From JBEBVQ01 sp964527735 (lineage in GTDB: Bacteria; Bacteroidota; Bacteroidia; Chitinophagales; Chitinophagaceae), in NCBI GenBank assembly GCA_964527735.1, contig CAZGPG010000006.1, positions 1 to 64,000 of the forward strand: DNA of 64,000 nucleotides, read 5' to 3'. Positions 18,201-26,051 of this stretch are shown piece by piece; positions within the stretch are counted from its first letter, which is position 1; the number at the start of each line of letters is the position of its first letter. The notes beneath the pieces are model-generated. The model was not told the DNA's origin, ran no database searches, and was given only the letters and a program-made list of their open reading frames with translations. The translations under genes were made by a program, and so were the position numbers.

Positions 18201-20922
18201 AAACAAACTTTATGAGCGTGTTTCTTATAGATACGCCTATTTCATACAAGTGTGCCTTCAATGTCAGGTCAAGGGGCTTGTGTATTAACTGCCATCCGTA
18301 AGCTATCATTACCGGCAGCAGCACAATGATGGTGACAGCCAGTGTCCAGAACCACGGGAAGGGCAAGGCGAGCCAGCCGGCTAACAACAGCAGTAACAGG
18401 GATAATGGTATCAGGCTCCTCCGAAGGTTGTCAAAAATCTTCCATCGTGACAAACCGGAAAGCTTGTTTCTGACCAGCCGGCCACCTGTTGCCGGAATAA
18501 AAGGGAGTATCCAGGCAGCCACCTGCCAGTCTCCTCTGATCCACCGGTGATGGCGCTTTGTATCTGCCTCATAAGTGAGCGGATTGTCTTCGTACAAATA
18601 CACGTCGCTCAGCAAACCTGAACGGACATAACATCCTTCCAGCAAATCGTGGCTCAAAATCCGGTTTTCCGGAAACACGCCGTATACTGCACGCTCAAAT
18701 ACATCCACATCATATATCCCTTTCCCGATAAACGATCCTTCTCCGAACAGATCCTGATAGATATCTGAAGAAACGCGGGTATAAGGGTCTATACCCTGCA
18801 AGCCGCCGAGCATACGCAGATACAGCGACGTTTTACCCCGTGGCATACGCGGCTCTACCCGTGGCTGCAGTACGCCGTACCCTTCGGTTACCCGTCTCTT
18901 CTGCGGATCGTATAGCGCCTGATTGAGCGGATGTGCCATGGCAGCTATAAACTTCCACGCGGAGTCCCTGGGAAGCTGTGTATCAGAATCCAGGGTAATG
19001 ACATATTTGACGCTCCGCAGGATACGATAATTGCCGGTAATTAAAGAAAAGCTCTTCTCTTCCTTCCCCCGCAACAAAGCATTAAGCGCCGCCAGTTTTC
19101 CCCTTTTGCGTTCGTATCCCATCCATTTTTGCTCCCGTGCATTCCAGGTTCTGGGACGATGAAAAAGAAAGAAAATATCCTGCTCCGTTCGCTTATACTT
19201 TGCATTCAATTCTTTTATCCTGTCGCTTACCAGCTCCAGCAATTCCTGGTCTTGGGGAAGCGTTTCCTGATCCGCATCCACAAAATCGGTCAGTAGCCCG
19301 AAGTACAGATTTTCTTCCTTGTTTGCCAGAAAATGGACCTCCAGCCCCTCAATCAACTCTTCAATGTAATCTTTGCCAGGGAGTAAAGTAGGAACTACTA
19401 CCAGGGAACGGTATTCAGCAGGGATGCCTTTAGAGAAATCCATCCGGGGTAAGAGGCGCGGCTTTACCAAGATCGCCGACAACCAGTTTACCAGAGATAT
19501 AGCCAGCTGGGAAGCGCCGGCTATACAAATGAATCCGACGAACAACAGCCACAACGGATGGGTGTACATACCATAATGTGCCGCGATATAATACATGCCT
19601 GCTGCTACAGCAATTGTCAGTAAAATAACGGCAGACAAATAAAGCAATACAGGTCGCCTGCTGCATATGCGGTTGAACTGCTGCCTCAGGGTCTTTCTCA
19701 TACCTGTAGCCTGTTCCATCTGTTCCGCTCCTTTACCAATCAGGAAATAGCCTACGTGCCGCCGCCGTCCGGATTGCGAGTCGTCTTCCGGTTGTTTTTC
19801 GGCCAGCTCAATCACCTTCAGGGCAACTTCGGTTTCAGACAATGGAGTATATTTTGCTACAGACTCTACCACATGCCTGTACCTGTCGCGTGTGGCAAAA
19901 TCCATCAGAGCGTACACACCGGCAGGATCGCGCTTCAGGATATGCTCTACACTACTCAGCGTCTCAACAAATTCCCGCCAGTCCATAGTACCGATAAAAC
20001 GCAAAGTGCCAATACTATTGCGAACGGAAACCTGATCCGCAGCCTGTTTCTGGCTTTCTTTATGCACAAGGTCACCACTGCTGGTCCCCACCCTGGACAA
20101 CTGTTCCTCCATCCAGCTTAATGGCAGTGCAAATACAGGCCCTTTGCTCTGCAGACTTCTCGTAAAAGCAGTTACAAACGAGCTGCTTAATACAGGTTTA
20201 GACCGCACCATGTCGGATATCGTAAGGATCAGCGCACCAGGATCTTCTTTTACGGTATCGATCATCCTGTCTGCCCAGTATTCAGCCAGGCTATAGTCGG
20301 TCATGTCCAGCGCTATCTTACCACAGACCCTGCGGAGATTTTCAATAACGGCTAACCGGATCATGATTGGAATGGCCCACAGCTCTCCCAGCGTAAGTTC
20401 GGTGACTGACTGATATGCTTTGATGAAGCCGGCAAGCGTGCCCATATCTACCCGGCCATCGCTATGAGAAATAATCTCTAACGCAATATTATACACACGG
20501 GGGGTGCCGGGGAATATACCATTTCCCAGGTAAGGCAACCCTTCACTATATCCCTTAGGCAGGTGTTTCCTGGCCAGGGCAATCTGCTCTTCAATGAGGT
20601 AAAAATTATCGAGCAGCCATTCCCCTCCGGGCGTTATCGTCTTTCCGGATTTAATCGTTCCCACCAGGAGGTTCCGAACCTGCAGCAGTGTTGCTTCATT
20701 GTTATCCAGCCTTTTGAGCAACTGATCGGACAGCTTGATGTCTTTCAGCAGTTTATGCGACCGGGCAATAGCTTTACCATGTCTGTTCATTTTATCCGAG
20801 CTATAAAGCCCGGACTGAAACGGTTCTTCATTCCCATAATTCCGCGTTACAGTATCTCCCTGAAAATAAACACGAAAACGAGACAAAACATCAAAAACAT
20901 TACTGGCTGCAATTTTCTTCAT
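12220..20922 (-). CDS. Cyclic beta-1,2-glucan synthase (ChvB/NdvB-like), GT84-GH94
   Basis: This 2900-residue protein has the size and order of the cyclic beta-1,2-glucan synthases. An N-terminal region (1-415) precedes two membrane helices (about 420-490). A processive glycosyltransferase domain carries LDSDTQLP (about 640-650) and RHHRWIRGDWQ (about 790-800). More helices follow at about 835-880 and 965-1000, then a glucoamylase-like region and two carbohydrate-binding/GH94-type modules. The phosphorylase catalytic block GSGDWNDGMD falls near 2580, and a GGWTWYTGSSAWMYQ block near 2800. In Agrobacterium and Brucella such enzymes build periplasmic cyclic glucans from UDP-glucose, the GH94 domain controlling ring size. 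It stands alone, with no ChvA-type exporter nearby. The product in this organism is inferred. Confidence 0.88.
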   Translation of the reverse strand: MKKIAASNVFDVLSRFRVYFQGDTVTRNYGNEEPFQSGLYSSDKMNRHGKAIARSHKLLKDIKLSDQLLKRLDNNEATLLQVRNLLVGTIKSGKTITPGGEWLLDNFYLIEEQIALARKHLPKGYSEGLPYLGNGIFPGTPRVYNIALEIISHSDGRVDMGTLAGFIKAYQSVTELTLGELWAIPIMIRLAVIENLRRVCGKIALDMTDYSLAEYWADRMIDTVKEDPGALILTISDMVRSKPVLSSSFVTAFTRSLQSKGPVFALPLSWMEEQLSRVGTSSGDLVHKESQKQAADQVSVRNSIGTLRFIGTMDWREFVETLSSVEHILKRDPAGVYALMDFATRDRYRHVVESVAKYTPLSETEVALKVIELAEKQPEDDSQSGRRRHVGYFLIGKGAEQMEQATGMRKTLRQQFNRICSRRPVLLYLSAVILLTIAVAAGMYYIAAHYGMYTHPLWLLFVGFICIAGASQLAISLVNWLSAILVKPRLLPRMDFSKGIPAEYRSLVVVPTLLPGKDYIEELIEGLEVHFLANKEENLYFGLLTDFVDADQETLPQDQELLELVSDRIKELNAKYKRTEQDIFFLFHRPRTWNAREQKWMGYERKRGKLAALNALLRGKEEKSFSLITGNYRILRSVKYVITLDSDTQLPRDSAWKFIAAMAHPLNQALYDPQKRRVTEGYGVLQPRVEPRMPRGKTSLYLRMLGGLQGIDPYTRVSSDIYQDLFGEGSFIGKGIYDVDVFERAVYGVFPENRILSHDLLEGCYVRSGLLSDVYLYEDNPLTYEADTKRHHRWIRGDWQVAAWILPFIPATGGRLVRNKLSGLSRWKIFDNLRRSLIPLSLLLLLLAGWLALPFPWFWTLAVTIIVLLPVMIAYGWQLIHKPLDLTLKAHLYEIGVSIRNTLIKFVFDLSILPYEAYRYTDAIIRANWRMIISRKKLLEWTPSANVSRNAKSDMVHAYIAMWMAPLFAVLCIVFLFTDSAAILVASPILILWLMAPALVWRLGIQETEESLELPEARMLFLHNIARKTWAFFEQFVTAEDNWLPPDNFQEQPVSAIAHRTSPTNMGLALLANLSAYDFGYIPGGELAARCNNTMQTMLKMERHKGHFYNWYDTLTLVPLKPGYVSTVDSGNLAGHLLTLRQGLLSLPRDPVFHPSAYEGLNTTMRVITGIVKDTQGKEIRAILNLLDDASHNNTVSAVKKSLDDLMQLIRELAAAHDQTDPELSGWTDRLLLQAEDIRDDLLHLIPWIEELPVPKRFENLSALDRIPSLLDLQQARDYYAGYIDQYEQRDNSIEDKDWLIRMRAFTIKAGNRAAARIILLEQLAVQCEQLSDMEYNFLLDKSTNLMRIGYNVDEQRKDNSFYDLLASEARLGIFVGIAQGKLPQESWFALGRLLTNSGGDPILLSWSGSMFEYLMPQLVMPSYANTLLHQTSKATVKRQIEYAAQKGKPWGISESAYNMVDAGLVYQYRAFGVPGLGFKRGLEDDLVIAPYASLMALMVLPEKACANLELLSELGFEGEYGFYEAIDYTVSRLPRGSTHSLIQSYMVHHQGMGLLSLAYLLLNKPMQQRFVAELRFQATLLLLQERIPRATVFYAHTADLMETKTQSADAQVRYINTPNTPTPEILLLGNGNYQVMISNSGAGYSRWKDIAVTRWREDATKDDGGIFCYIKDVKSDTVWSNTYQPVLRQPKSYEVIFSQGHAEFRRQDYGIDTRTEIVISPEDDIEMRRMRIINRTQSVKVLELTSYAEVVMTGQRSDEAHPAFSNLFVQTEIVPEYNAVFCTRRPRSKNEVPPWMVHLMNVYGATVEAISYETDRMQFIGRGRTLSDPQAMDIADLSGKQGAVLDPIVAIRYRITLKPDQTATVDLIYGVGETREICEGLMYKYRDQHLKNRAFELSWTHNQVLLRQINTTEADIRLYDRLAAAIIYANPVFRAAPNVVINNFKGQSGLWSHSVSGDLPIVLLHIHEPESLDIVKQMVQAHVYWRLKGLEVDLVIWNEDHGSYRHVLQEQINGLVTLAASSQTHDRPGNIFVRSADQIPAEDRVLFESVARVIIADNKGTLSEQVNRIPKESTLPPLLETKPVITEDKQQQAVLPGDLLFFNGTGGFTPDGKEYKILIDKKRTTPAPWVNVIANPDFGSVVSESGSSYTWAVNAHEYRITPWSNDPVSDAGGEAFYLRDEETGHFWSPAPFPAGGDTPYIITHGFGYTVFEHTEQNIATEFRVFVDKDLPVKFITLKVKNLSGRQRTCSATGFLEIILGDVRSKANMHIVSEYHAPTGSLLFRNRYNTAFAHRVSFFRVDTTSEVSYTADRTEFIGRNKNLNAPQAMSRKRLSGRSGACKDTCGALQVKFDLEAGEEREIVFQIGSEGHSASAYALIHRISGENVPAAALHQVKLYWEEVLGAVQVTTPDVALNILANGWLLYQTLACRMFGRSGFYQSGGAFGFRDQLQDVLALLHAAPGLAREQILLHASRQFAEGDVQHWWHPPEGRGVRTRCSDDLLWLPYAVSRYISATGDKEILESRIGFLESRLLYHGEDSYYDLPANGHLSGTLFEHCVQAIRYSLRFGKHGLPLIGSGDWNDGMDQVGNKGSGESVWLGFFLYDILIAFAGTAEAYGDTDFAATCREEAIKLQANIEVSGWDGEWYLRAFFDDGTPLGSKNNDECRIDAIAQSWAVLSGAADKERAVLAMNSLDKYLVNRELKIIQLLTPPFDSKELNPGYIKGYVPGVRENGGQYSHAAIWALMAFAGLKEREKVWELFSMIQPIGRAADKEGTDVYKVEPYVMAADVYANKSHKGRGGWTWYTGSSAWMYQFITGSLLGMKLQGDQLAFNPCFPLEWPSVSIVYRYGSTTYRIGVFQLEDNPAGSRWKIDDREGSGNAIQLTDDGLEHDVEVYIASV

Positions 20923-21401
20923 AAAAAGACATTAAAATTTTACTCATTGAAGAAACATCACGACTCCTTGTTACAGGCAGCATTTCATTACATCCTGGTT
21001 TTAAATATTTACTACATAGCAAAGCCAGGAAATATGAACATTCATACAACACAGAAAAATATCAAATCATGATAAGACATAAACAAAACAGAAATCTACA
21101 ATTACGAACGAATATCGTAAATCAGAAAGGGTAATAAAATTCGGGCCATGTCCGGAGCATAGCTGGCATAGAAATATGCTTCATACTTCTGAGCATTAGT
21201 TCCAATTCCGGCTCATTCTTCGTGAAGGTACGTCAATTAAACATAAGAAAAGAATGTCAATAAGGAACATATCGGCCTCAGGAGCAAAACCGGCATGAGA
21301 AAGGGAAATAACGCGGCATGTATTTATTGATAATTTTCAGCTATTTTTGCCTGCTATTGAAAATGGAAATATTGATCACCGACAGCTCCTTTTCAACTTA
21401 A
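20923..21401. other. Divergent intergenic region
   Basis: This 479-base AT-rich gap lies between the divergently transcribed glucan synthase and decarboxylase genes. Apart from one -7 box at 21342-21350 for the rightward gene I see no RNA, repeat or coding frame with support. Regulatory sites for the glucan synthase presumably lie in its left half but none was recognised. Confidence 0.5.
21342..21350 (+). promoter_or_regulatory. -7 box for the decarboxylase gene
   Basis: TATTTTTGC matches TAnnTTTG and lies 51 bases before the start codon at 21402. A TTG at 21327-21329 is closer than the usual -33 spacing. Confidence 0.5.
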
Positions 21402-22814
21402 ATGAACAATACATATACCGACCTCGTCCAGCAAACCTTCCACTTCCCGCAGGAAGGTTTTGAAGTTAAAGACAGCTACCTCGAATTTAACGGCGTAGAT
21501 ATCAAAAAACTGATAGACAAATACGGGACGCCTTTTAAGCTGACCTACCTCCCCAAGATCGGAATGCAGATCAATAAAGCCAAAAAGATGTTTCACGAAG
21601 CGATCAAGAAACATCGCTATGAAGGCAATTATTATTACTGCTATTGTACGAAAAGCTCTCATTTCTCTTTTATCGTAGAAGAGACCCTCAAGCACAATGT
21701 GCACCTGGAAACTTCTTTCGCCTACGACCTTGAGATCATCAAGCAGCTTTACAAACGGAGAAAGATCACTAAAGATACGTTCATCATCTGCAACGGCTTC
21801 AAGACACGTCAGTACACCCGGAATATAGCACAGCTGATCAATTCAGGATTCCGCAACGTGATACCTGTTCTCGATAACAAAAGCGAATTTGAGGATTATA
21901 AAAAATCCATCCGCGCCAAAGAACCAGTCAACATCGGCATCCGGATCGCAGCAGAAGAAGAAGCTACCTTCGACTTCTATACTTCGCGTCTCGGTATCCG
22001 CAGCCGCGACATCCTGGAGTTTTATGTAGACAAGATCAAGGGGAATAATAAATTCAACCTGAAAATGCTGCACTTCTTCATGAACAAAGGCATTAAAGAT
22101 GACATCTATTACTGGAGCGAACTGAACAAAGTACTGAACCTTTACTGCCAGCTCAAAAAGATCTGCCCTGAGCTCGAAGGGCTGAATATCGGCGGCGGCT
22201 TCCCGATCAAACACTCCCTGGGCTTCGATTACGATTACAAGTACATGGTCAATGAGATCATTGCCACAATCAAGAAAGTCTGTAAAAAGAATAAGGTGGA
22301 TGTACCGGATGTATACACAGAGTTCGGCTCATTTACCGTAGGAGAAAGCGGCGCAGTCGTTTACAGCATCCTCGGAGAAAAAATGCAGAATGACCGGGAG
22401 ATCTGGTATATGATCGACAGCTCGTTCATCACTACCCTTCCCGACACCTGGGGCATCGGCGAAAAATTTCTGCTGCTGCCTATCAACAAATGGGATAAGG
22501 AATATCAGGAAGTGCATCTCGGCGGGCTTACGTGCGATAGCCATGATTTTTATACTTCCGAAGAACATATCAATGCGGTATTCCTGCCAAAAACCGAACG
22601 TGAGAAGGGAGAGGAGCCGCTCTATATCGGCTTTTTCCATACCGGCGCCTACCAGGACCAGATTGCCGGTTACGGAGGGATCAAACACTGCATGATCCCT
22701 TCACCCAAACACATCGTCGTTGGTTATAATAAAAACGGCGAGCTGGAAGACTGGCTATACGCAAAAGAACAGAGTTACCAGAGCATGCTGAAAATTCTCG
22801 GATACATTAAGTAA
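21402..22814 (+). CDS. speA: Fold-III PLP decarboxylase, arginine decarboxylase-like
   Basis: This 470-residue enzyme belongs to the alanine-racemase-fold decarboxylases and resembles the short arginine decarboxylases of Bacteroidota, which make agmatine for polyamine synthesis. The expected PLP lysine is Lys84 in YCYCTKSSHF, the phosphate-binding glycine loop is NIGGGFP (262-268), and Cys378-Asp379 in LTCDSHD fits the active-site Cys-Asp. The usual EPGR phosphate motif reads EFGS at 307-310, which deserves attention. The stop codon TAA lies in the first heptamer of the hairpin repeat that separates this gene from the convergent def gene. Diaminopimelate or ornithine decarboxylase activity cannot be excluded by eye. 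Confidence 0.82.
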   Translation: MNNTYTDLVQQTFHFPQEGFEVKDSYLEFNGVDIKKLIDKYGTPFKLTYLPKIGMQINKAKKMFHEAIKKHRYEGNYYYCYCTKSSHFSFIVEETLKHNVHLETSFAYDLEIIKQLYKRRKITKDTFIICNGFKTRQYTRNIAQLINSGFRNVIPVLDNKSEFEDYKKSIRAKEPVNIGIRIAAEEEATFDFYTSRLGIRSRDILEFYVDKIKGNNKFNLKMLHFFMNKGIKDDIYYWSELNKVLNLYCQLKKICPELEGLNIGGGFPIKHSLGFDYDYKYMVNEIIATIKKVCKKNKVDVPDVYTEFGSFTVGESGAVVYSILGEKMQNDREIWYMIDSSFITTLPDTWGIGEKFLLLPINKWDKEYQEVHLGGLTCDSHDFYTSEEHINAVFLPKTEREKGEEPLYIGFFHTGAYQDQIAGYGGIKHCMIPSPKHIVVGYNKNGELEDWLYAKEQSYQSMLKILGYIK

Positions 22815-22880
22815 TGATTAATGGTTAATGGTTAATGATCAATGATAATTAACCATTAACCATTGATCATTGATCATTAA
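22811..22880. repeat. Heptamer comb hairpin between convergent genes
   Basis: Ten consecutive 7-bp units hold register across 70 bases. The left half uses TTAATGG, TTAATGA and TCAATGA, and the right half uses their complements such as CCATTAA and TCATTGA. Nearly every unit contains TAA or TGA on one strand or the other, which gives stops in all frames. It supplies the decarboxylase stop codon and ends two bases before the def stop. It probably forms a two-way terminator hairpin. Confidence 0.85.
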
Positions 22881-22882
22881 CA

Positions 22883-23461
22883 CTACTTCGGCAGTAGCAT
22901 CCTGTAGTCAGTACGTACTTTCCCTGCGCTGATGTCTTCGAGCTTTTTCCTTATGAGCCGCTTTTTCAGCGGCGGGAGGTAATCGATAAACAGCTTACCT
23001 TCTATATGATCATATTCATGCAGAATCACCCGTGCCGTGACACCGTCAAAAACGGCCTCATGCTCCCTGAACTGCTCATCCTGGTACCGTAGCCTTACCT
23101 GCTCCTTCCTCGTAACATCTTCCCGTACTTTGGGAATGCTGAGGCATCCTTCATTATACGGCCAGGGGGTACCGGTCTCCTCAATCTTGCGGGCATTGAT
23201 AAACACCTGCTTTACCGGTTTTTCATCCGGATAGGCGCGTTTATCTTCATCATCAAATCCTTCAACGACCTGAATGGTGTCAATCACAAATAAACGTATG
23301 GCGCGGTTTACCTGCGGCGCTGCAATACCAACTCCGTTACTGTGGTACATCGTCTCCCACATATCCTTTATCAATTGTTCCAACCCGGGGTAGTCCGGGG
23401 AAATTTCTTCACATACTTTTCGCAATACAGGATGTCCATATGCGACAACAGGTAAAACCAT
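22883..23461 (-). CDS. def: Peptide deformylase
   Basis: This 192-residue enzyme removes the formyl group from N-terminal methionine of new proteins. All three family motifs are present: GVGIAAPQ (43-50), EGCLSIP (104-110, metal-binding Cys) and HEYDH (148-152, two His ligands and catalytic Glu-equivalent motif HExxH). Length is normal. The gene follows ruvX by 37 bases, with a -7 box in that gap, so it may be transcribed both from an internal promoter and by readthrough. It converges on the decarboxylase gene. Confidence 0.97.
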   Translation of the reverse strand: MVLPVVAYGHPVLRKVCEEISPDYPGLEQLIKDMWETMYHSNGVGIAAPQVNRAIRLFVIDTIQVVEGFDDEDKRAYPDEKPVKQVFINARKIEETGTPWPYNEGCLSIPKVREDVTRKEQVRLRYQDEQFREHEAVFDGVTARVILHEYDHIEGKLFIDYLPPLKKRLIRKKLEDISAGKVRTDYRMLLPK

Positions 23462-23484
23462 AAACAGCTAATTATAATTAATGT

Positions 23485-23493
23485 GCAAAGGTA
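23485..23493 (-). promoter_or_regulatory. -7 box upstream of def
   Basis: Read on the minus strand this is TACCTTTGC, an exact TAnnTTTG match. It lies in the 37-base gap between ruvX and def, 24 bases before the def start, and could drive def separately from ruvX. Confidence 0.5.
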
Positions 23494-23498
23494 CAAAA

Positions 23499-23912
23499 TC
23501 AGGGTCTGCTTTGCAGGTATTCCTGCAACATAATGACAGCGCTGATCTCGTCGATCAGCTCTTTGCGCTGCCGGTCTTTCTTTTTCAGTCCCATCTGACT
23601 GATGGCCTGGGAGGCCATCATAGAAGTCATGCGCTCATCTATTGTTTCGAGCGGCAGATCGGGAAATACATTCCGGAACTTCCTGATGAACTTATCTACG
23701 AGTGGAGTAGCATCGGTCGGGCTATCATCAAAATTGAGCGGATAACCGACGAGTATCAGGCCAACCGGCTCCTGCTTCAGATATTGCTTCAGATAGCCGA
23801 TCAGCTCCCCGGTATCGACGGTTTCCAATCCTGTAGCAATGATCCGCAACGGGTCGGTGACCGCAATGCCTGTCCTTTTCTTTCCGTAATCCAGCGCCAG
23901 TATACGCGACAT
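23499..23912 (-). CDS. ruvX: RuvX/YqgF family Holliday junction resolvase-like nuclease
   Basis: This 137-residue RNase H-fold protein carries the YqgF signature ILALDYGKKRTGIAVTD at the N-terminus (catalytic Asp8), the GYPLNF segment near residues 57-62 and DERMTSMMA near 90-98. Family members act in 16S rRNA 5' processing or as a putative Holliday junction resolvase. It lies between dnaG and def on the same strand. A heptamer-comb hairpin separates it from the end of dnaG, so it may have its own promoter despite the tight packing. Confidence 0.93.
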   Translation of the reverse strand: MSRILALDYGKKRTGIAVTDPLRIIATGLETVDTGELIGYLKQYLKQEPVGLILVGYPLNFDDSPTDATPLVDKFIRKFRNVFPDLPLETIDERMTSMMASQAISQMGLKKKDRQRKELIDEISAVIMLQEYLQSRP

Positions 23913-23920
23913 ATAAACTA

Positions 23921-23997
23921 TTAATTGTTAATGGTTAATGATAAATGGTTAATTATTGATTTATCATTAATAATTAACCATTTATCATTAATCATTA
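23921..23997. repeat. Heptamer comb hairpin between dnaG and ruvX
   Basis: Eleven 7-bp units (TTAATGG and TTAATGA variants on the left, ATCATTA variants on the right) keep exact register over 77 bases. Arms 23938-23957 and 23969-23988 are a perfect 20-bp inverted repeat, and a further seven pairs with one mismatch extend the stem. It ends directly before the dnaG stop codon. The two flanking genes are co-oriented, so it could reduce readthrough from dnaG into ruvX. Confidence 0.87.
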
Positions 23998-23999
23998 AA

Positions 24000-25943
24000 T
24001 CACCCTTGCCTCCACACAACCGTGCTCATTTTTTTAAGTATATCTGCTTCCAATTGTTTCATTTCAATATACTTACGCTGCAGTTTCGTCAGTCGTACCG
24101 GATCTTTTTCATTCCGCAGCCGGGAGAGTATCTCTTCCTGTATGACCTTTAGTTTTTTAAGTTCGAAATAAACGCGCATACTGTCTACTTCATCAATATA
24201 ATTCAGATCTCCGTTCAGCGTTTCGATACCGTAAGTTTCACTCCATTTCGGGCTTATCTCATTACGGGTATGCAACAGGAGGGCCATCTTCTGTTGGATG
24301 CGCGGCTCGGTATGATTCGTGAAATAATGGATGCCGGGAGGCTCCTGACGGGCATCCCGGTATGTAAAGTATTCTTCGAAGATCTTTTTAGCTAATCCCG
24401 TATCTATCAGCCGGGCTTCAATACAATCACTTATATAAGCTGCAACATTGGCGTATCCTTCATACGGCATATGACCGTATTCTATCAGCACACGCAACAA
24501 TTCCCATTCCTGCTGCTCGTGCAAGCTGGTGCTGGCAGGCAATTGCTCCTGAATGGCAACGGGTTCCGGGGCGGGCCCTTCAAACCCATGGTCACGGGTT
24601 TCCTGATTTTTCCGGTGCCGCTGTTCCTGCTCAATGCGTTCCCGGATAAACTTATTTACCAGGTTCACAAAACCGCCTTCATCTACCTCGAGCCTGCGTA
24701 TTGCCTGTTTGATAAAATGTGCCTGCAGCGCAAAATCTTCCGCCTTATTGATCCGGGAAATGCTCTCTGCAATTTCGTTCACCAGCTTCGATTTCTTCAC
24801 CGGGTCACCCTCCACATCACGCAGGCCCACCTCAAGCCGGAAGCCGATCACATCCTGCTTATGCTCCCGTACGTAGGCGTGAAACCGCTCGGCGCCGGAT
24901 TTCTGTATAAAGCTGTCGGGGTCTTCTCCTTCCGGCAATAGTACAAGCTGCACATTAAAGCTTTTTGACAAAGCCATATCCAGTCCCCGCAATGCCGCTT
25001 TCACACCCGCGGGATCACCATCGTACAGGATGGTCAGGTTTTTCGTCAACTGACCGATCAGGCGTAGCTGATCTTCAGTAAGGGAAGTACCACTGCTTGC
25101 TACCACATTTTCCACGCCTCCCTGGTGCAGCGAGATAACATCCGTATATCCCTCTACGAGAAAGCACTCATCCTGCCTGCCGATCGCCTGACGACTCTGG
25201 TACAGACCGTACAGCACCCGGCTCTTGATATACAGCTCATTCTCCGGAGAGTTGACGTACTTAGGGGCGCGGTCGTTGCTTTTCATGATACGGGCGCCGA
25301 AACCCAGCACCCTGCCGGTCATGCTCTGGATAGGAAAGATCACTCGCCCGCGGTAAGCGTCATAATAGCTGCCGTTCCTGTTTTTGATCAGGCCGGCCTT
25401 TTCCATTAATTCCAGATTATAGCCTTTGGCCAAAGCTTCCCGGTAAAAGGCTTCGCCATTTTCAGGACTGTAGCCAAGCCTGAATTTTTCTATAGTATGC
25501 GTGCTCAGTCCACGATGCCGGTAATAGGACATACCTATTGCCATACCTTCTTCTGAATGCAATGCCTGCTCAAAAAAAGCAGCCGCGTATTCGTTGAGTA
25601 TACGTAGACTTTCTTCGGTTTGCTGCTGCTGCTTTTGTTCGGGTGTACGCTCCGTTTCTTCCAGCTCTATCTTATAAAAATCAGCCAGCCAGTGGATTGC
25701 TTCAGGATATGTAAGCTTTTCATGATCCTGGACGAACGTAACCACATTCCCCCCTTTGCCACAGCCAAAGCATTTATAGATCCCTTTTGAGGGCGATACC
25801 GAAAAAGAGGGTGTTTTTTCGTTATGAAAAGGACAATTGGCAATGTAATTGGCGCCACGTTTTTTTAAACGTATAAACTGGCCGATGATCTCGATGATAT
25901 CGGTACGGTTCAATACTTCCTGTATGGATGATGGGGCAATCAC
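24000..25943 (-). CDS. dnaG: DNA primase
   Basis: This 647-residue protein synthesises RNA primers for replication. The CHC2 zinc-binding domain is at the N-terminus (Cys37, His40, Cys58, Cys61). The primase core follows. The TOPRIM block includes LVEGYTDVISLHQ and ILYDGDPAG, with its metal-binding Glu and DxD-like residues. The C-terminal helicase-interaction region is present. The start is GTG at 25943, giving MIAPSSIQEVLNRTDI, and no ATG fits the family N-terminus. A heptamer comb separates its promoter side from the sugar transferase gene. In this genome dnaG heads a dnaG-ruvX-def run. Confidence 0.97.
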   Translation of the reverse strand: MIAPSSIQEVLNRTDIIEIIGQFIRLKKRGANYIANCPFHNEKTPSFSVSPSKGIYKCFGCGKGGNVVTFVQDHEKLTYPEAIHWLADFYKIELEETERTPEQKQQQQTEESLRILNEYAAAFFEQALHSEEGMAIGMSYYRHRGLSTHTIEKFRLGYSPENGEAFYREALAKGYNLELMEKAGLIKNRNGSYYDAYRGRVIFPIQSMTGRVLGFGARIMKSNDRAPKYVNSPENELYIKSRVLYGLYQSRQAIGRQDECFLVEGYTDVISLHQGGVENVVASSGTSLTEDQLRLIGQLTKNLTILYDGDPAGVKAALRGLDMALSKSFNVQLVLLPEGEDPDSFIQKSGAERFHAYVREHKQDVIGFRLEVGLRDVEGDPVKKSKLVNEIAESISRINKAEDFALQAHFIKQAIRRLEVDEGGFVNLVNKFIRERIEQEQRHRKNQETRDHGFEGPAPEPVAIQEQLPASTSLHEQQEWELLRVLIEYGHMPYEGYANVAAYISDCIEARLIDTGLAKKIFEEYFTYRDARQEPPGIHYFTNHTEPRIQQKMALLLHTRNEISPKWSETYGIETLNGDLNYIDEVDSMRVYFELKKLKVIQEEILSRLRNEKDPVRLTKLQRKYIEMKQLEADILKKMSTVVWRQG

Positions 25944-25974
25944 GAAACGAAGATACGCATACCCCTTAATTTAA

Positions 25975-26051
25975 GTGATGAATTATGAGTGATGAGTTAT
26001 GAATGATGGGGGGAAATTCATTCCTCATCCCTCACTCCTCATCTCTCATTT
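25975..26051. repeat. Heptamer comb upstream of dnaG and after the sugar transferase
   Basis: Eleven 7-bp units keep register over 77 bases. The left half reads GTGATGA, ATTATGA, GTTATGA and variants. The right half reads CTCATCC, CTCACTC, CTCATCT and variants. Each left unit has TGA on the plus strand and each right unit has TCA, the complement of TGA. The stop codon of the sugar transferase (26046-26048) is inside the last unit. Pairing between the halves is imperfect. Confidence 0.85.

Noticed and set aside
12220..20922. Many plus-strand frames inside the glucan synthase gene
   Set aside because: They are shadows of a long, domain-rich minus-strand frame.
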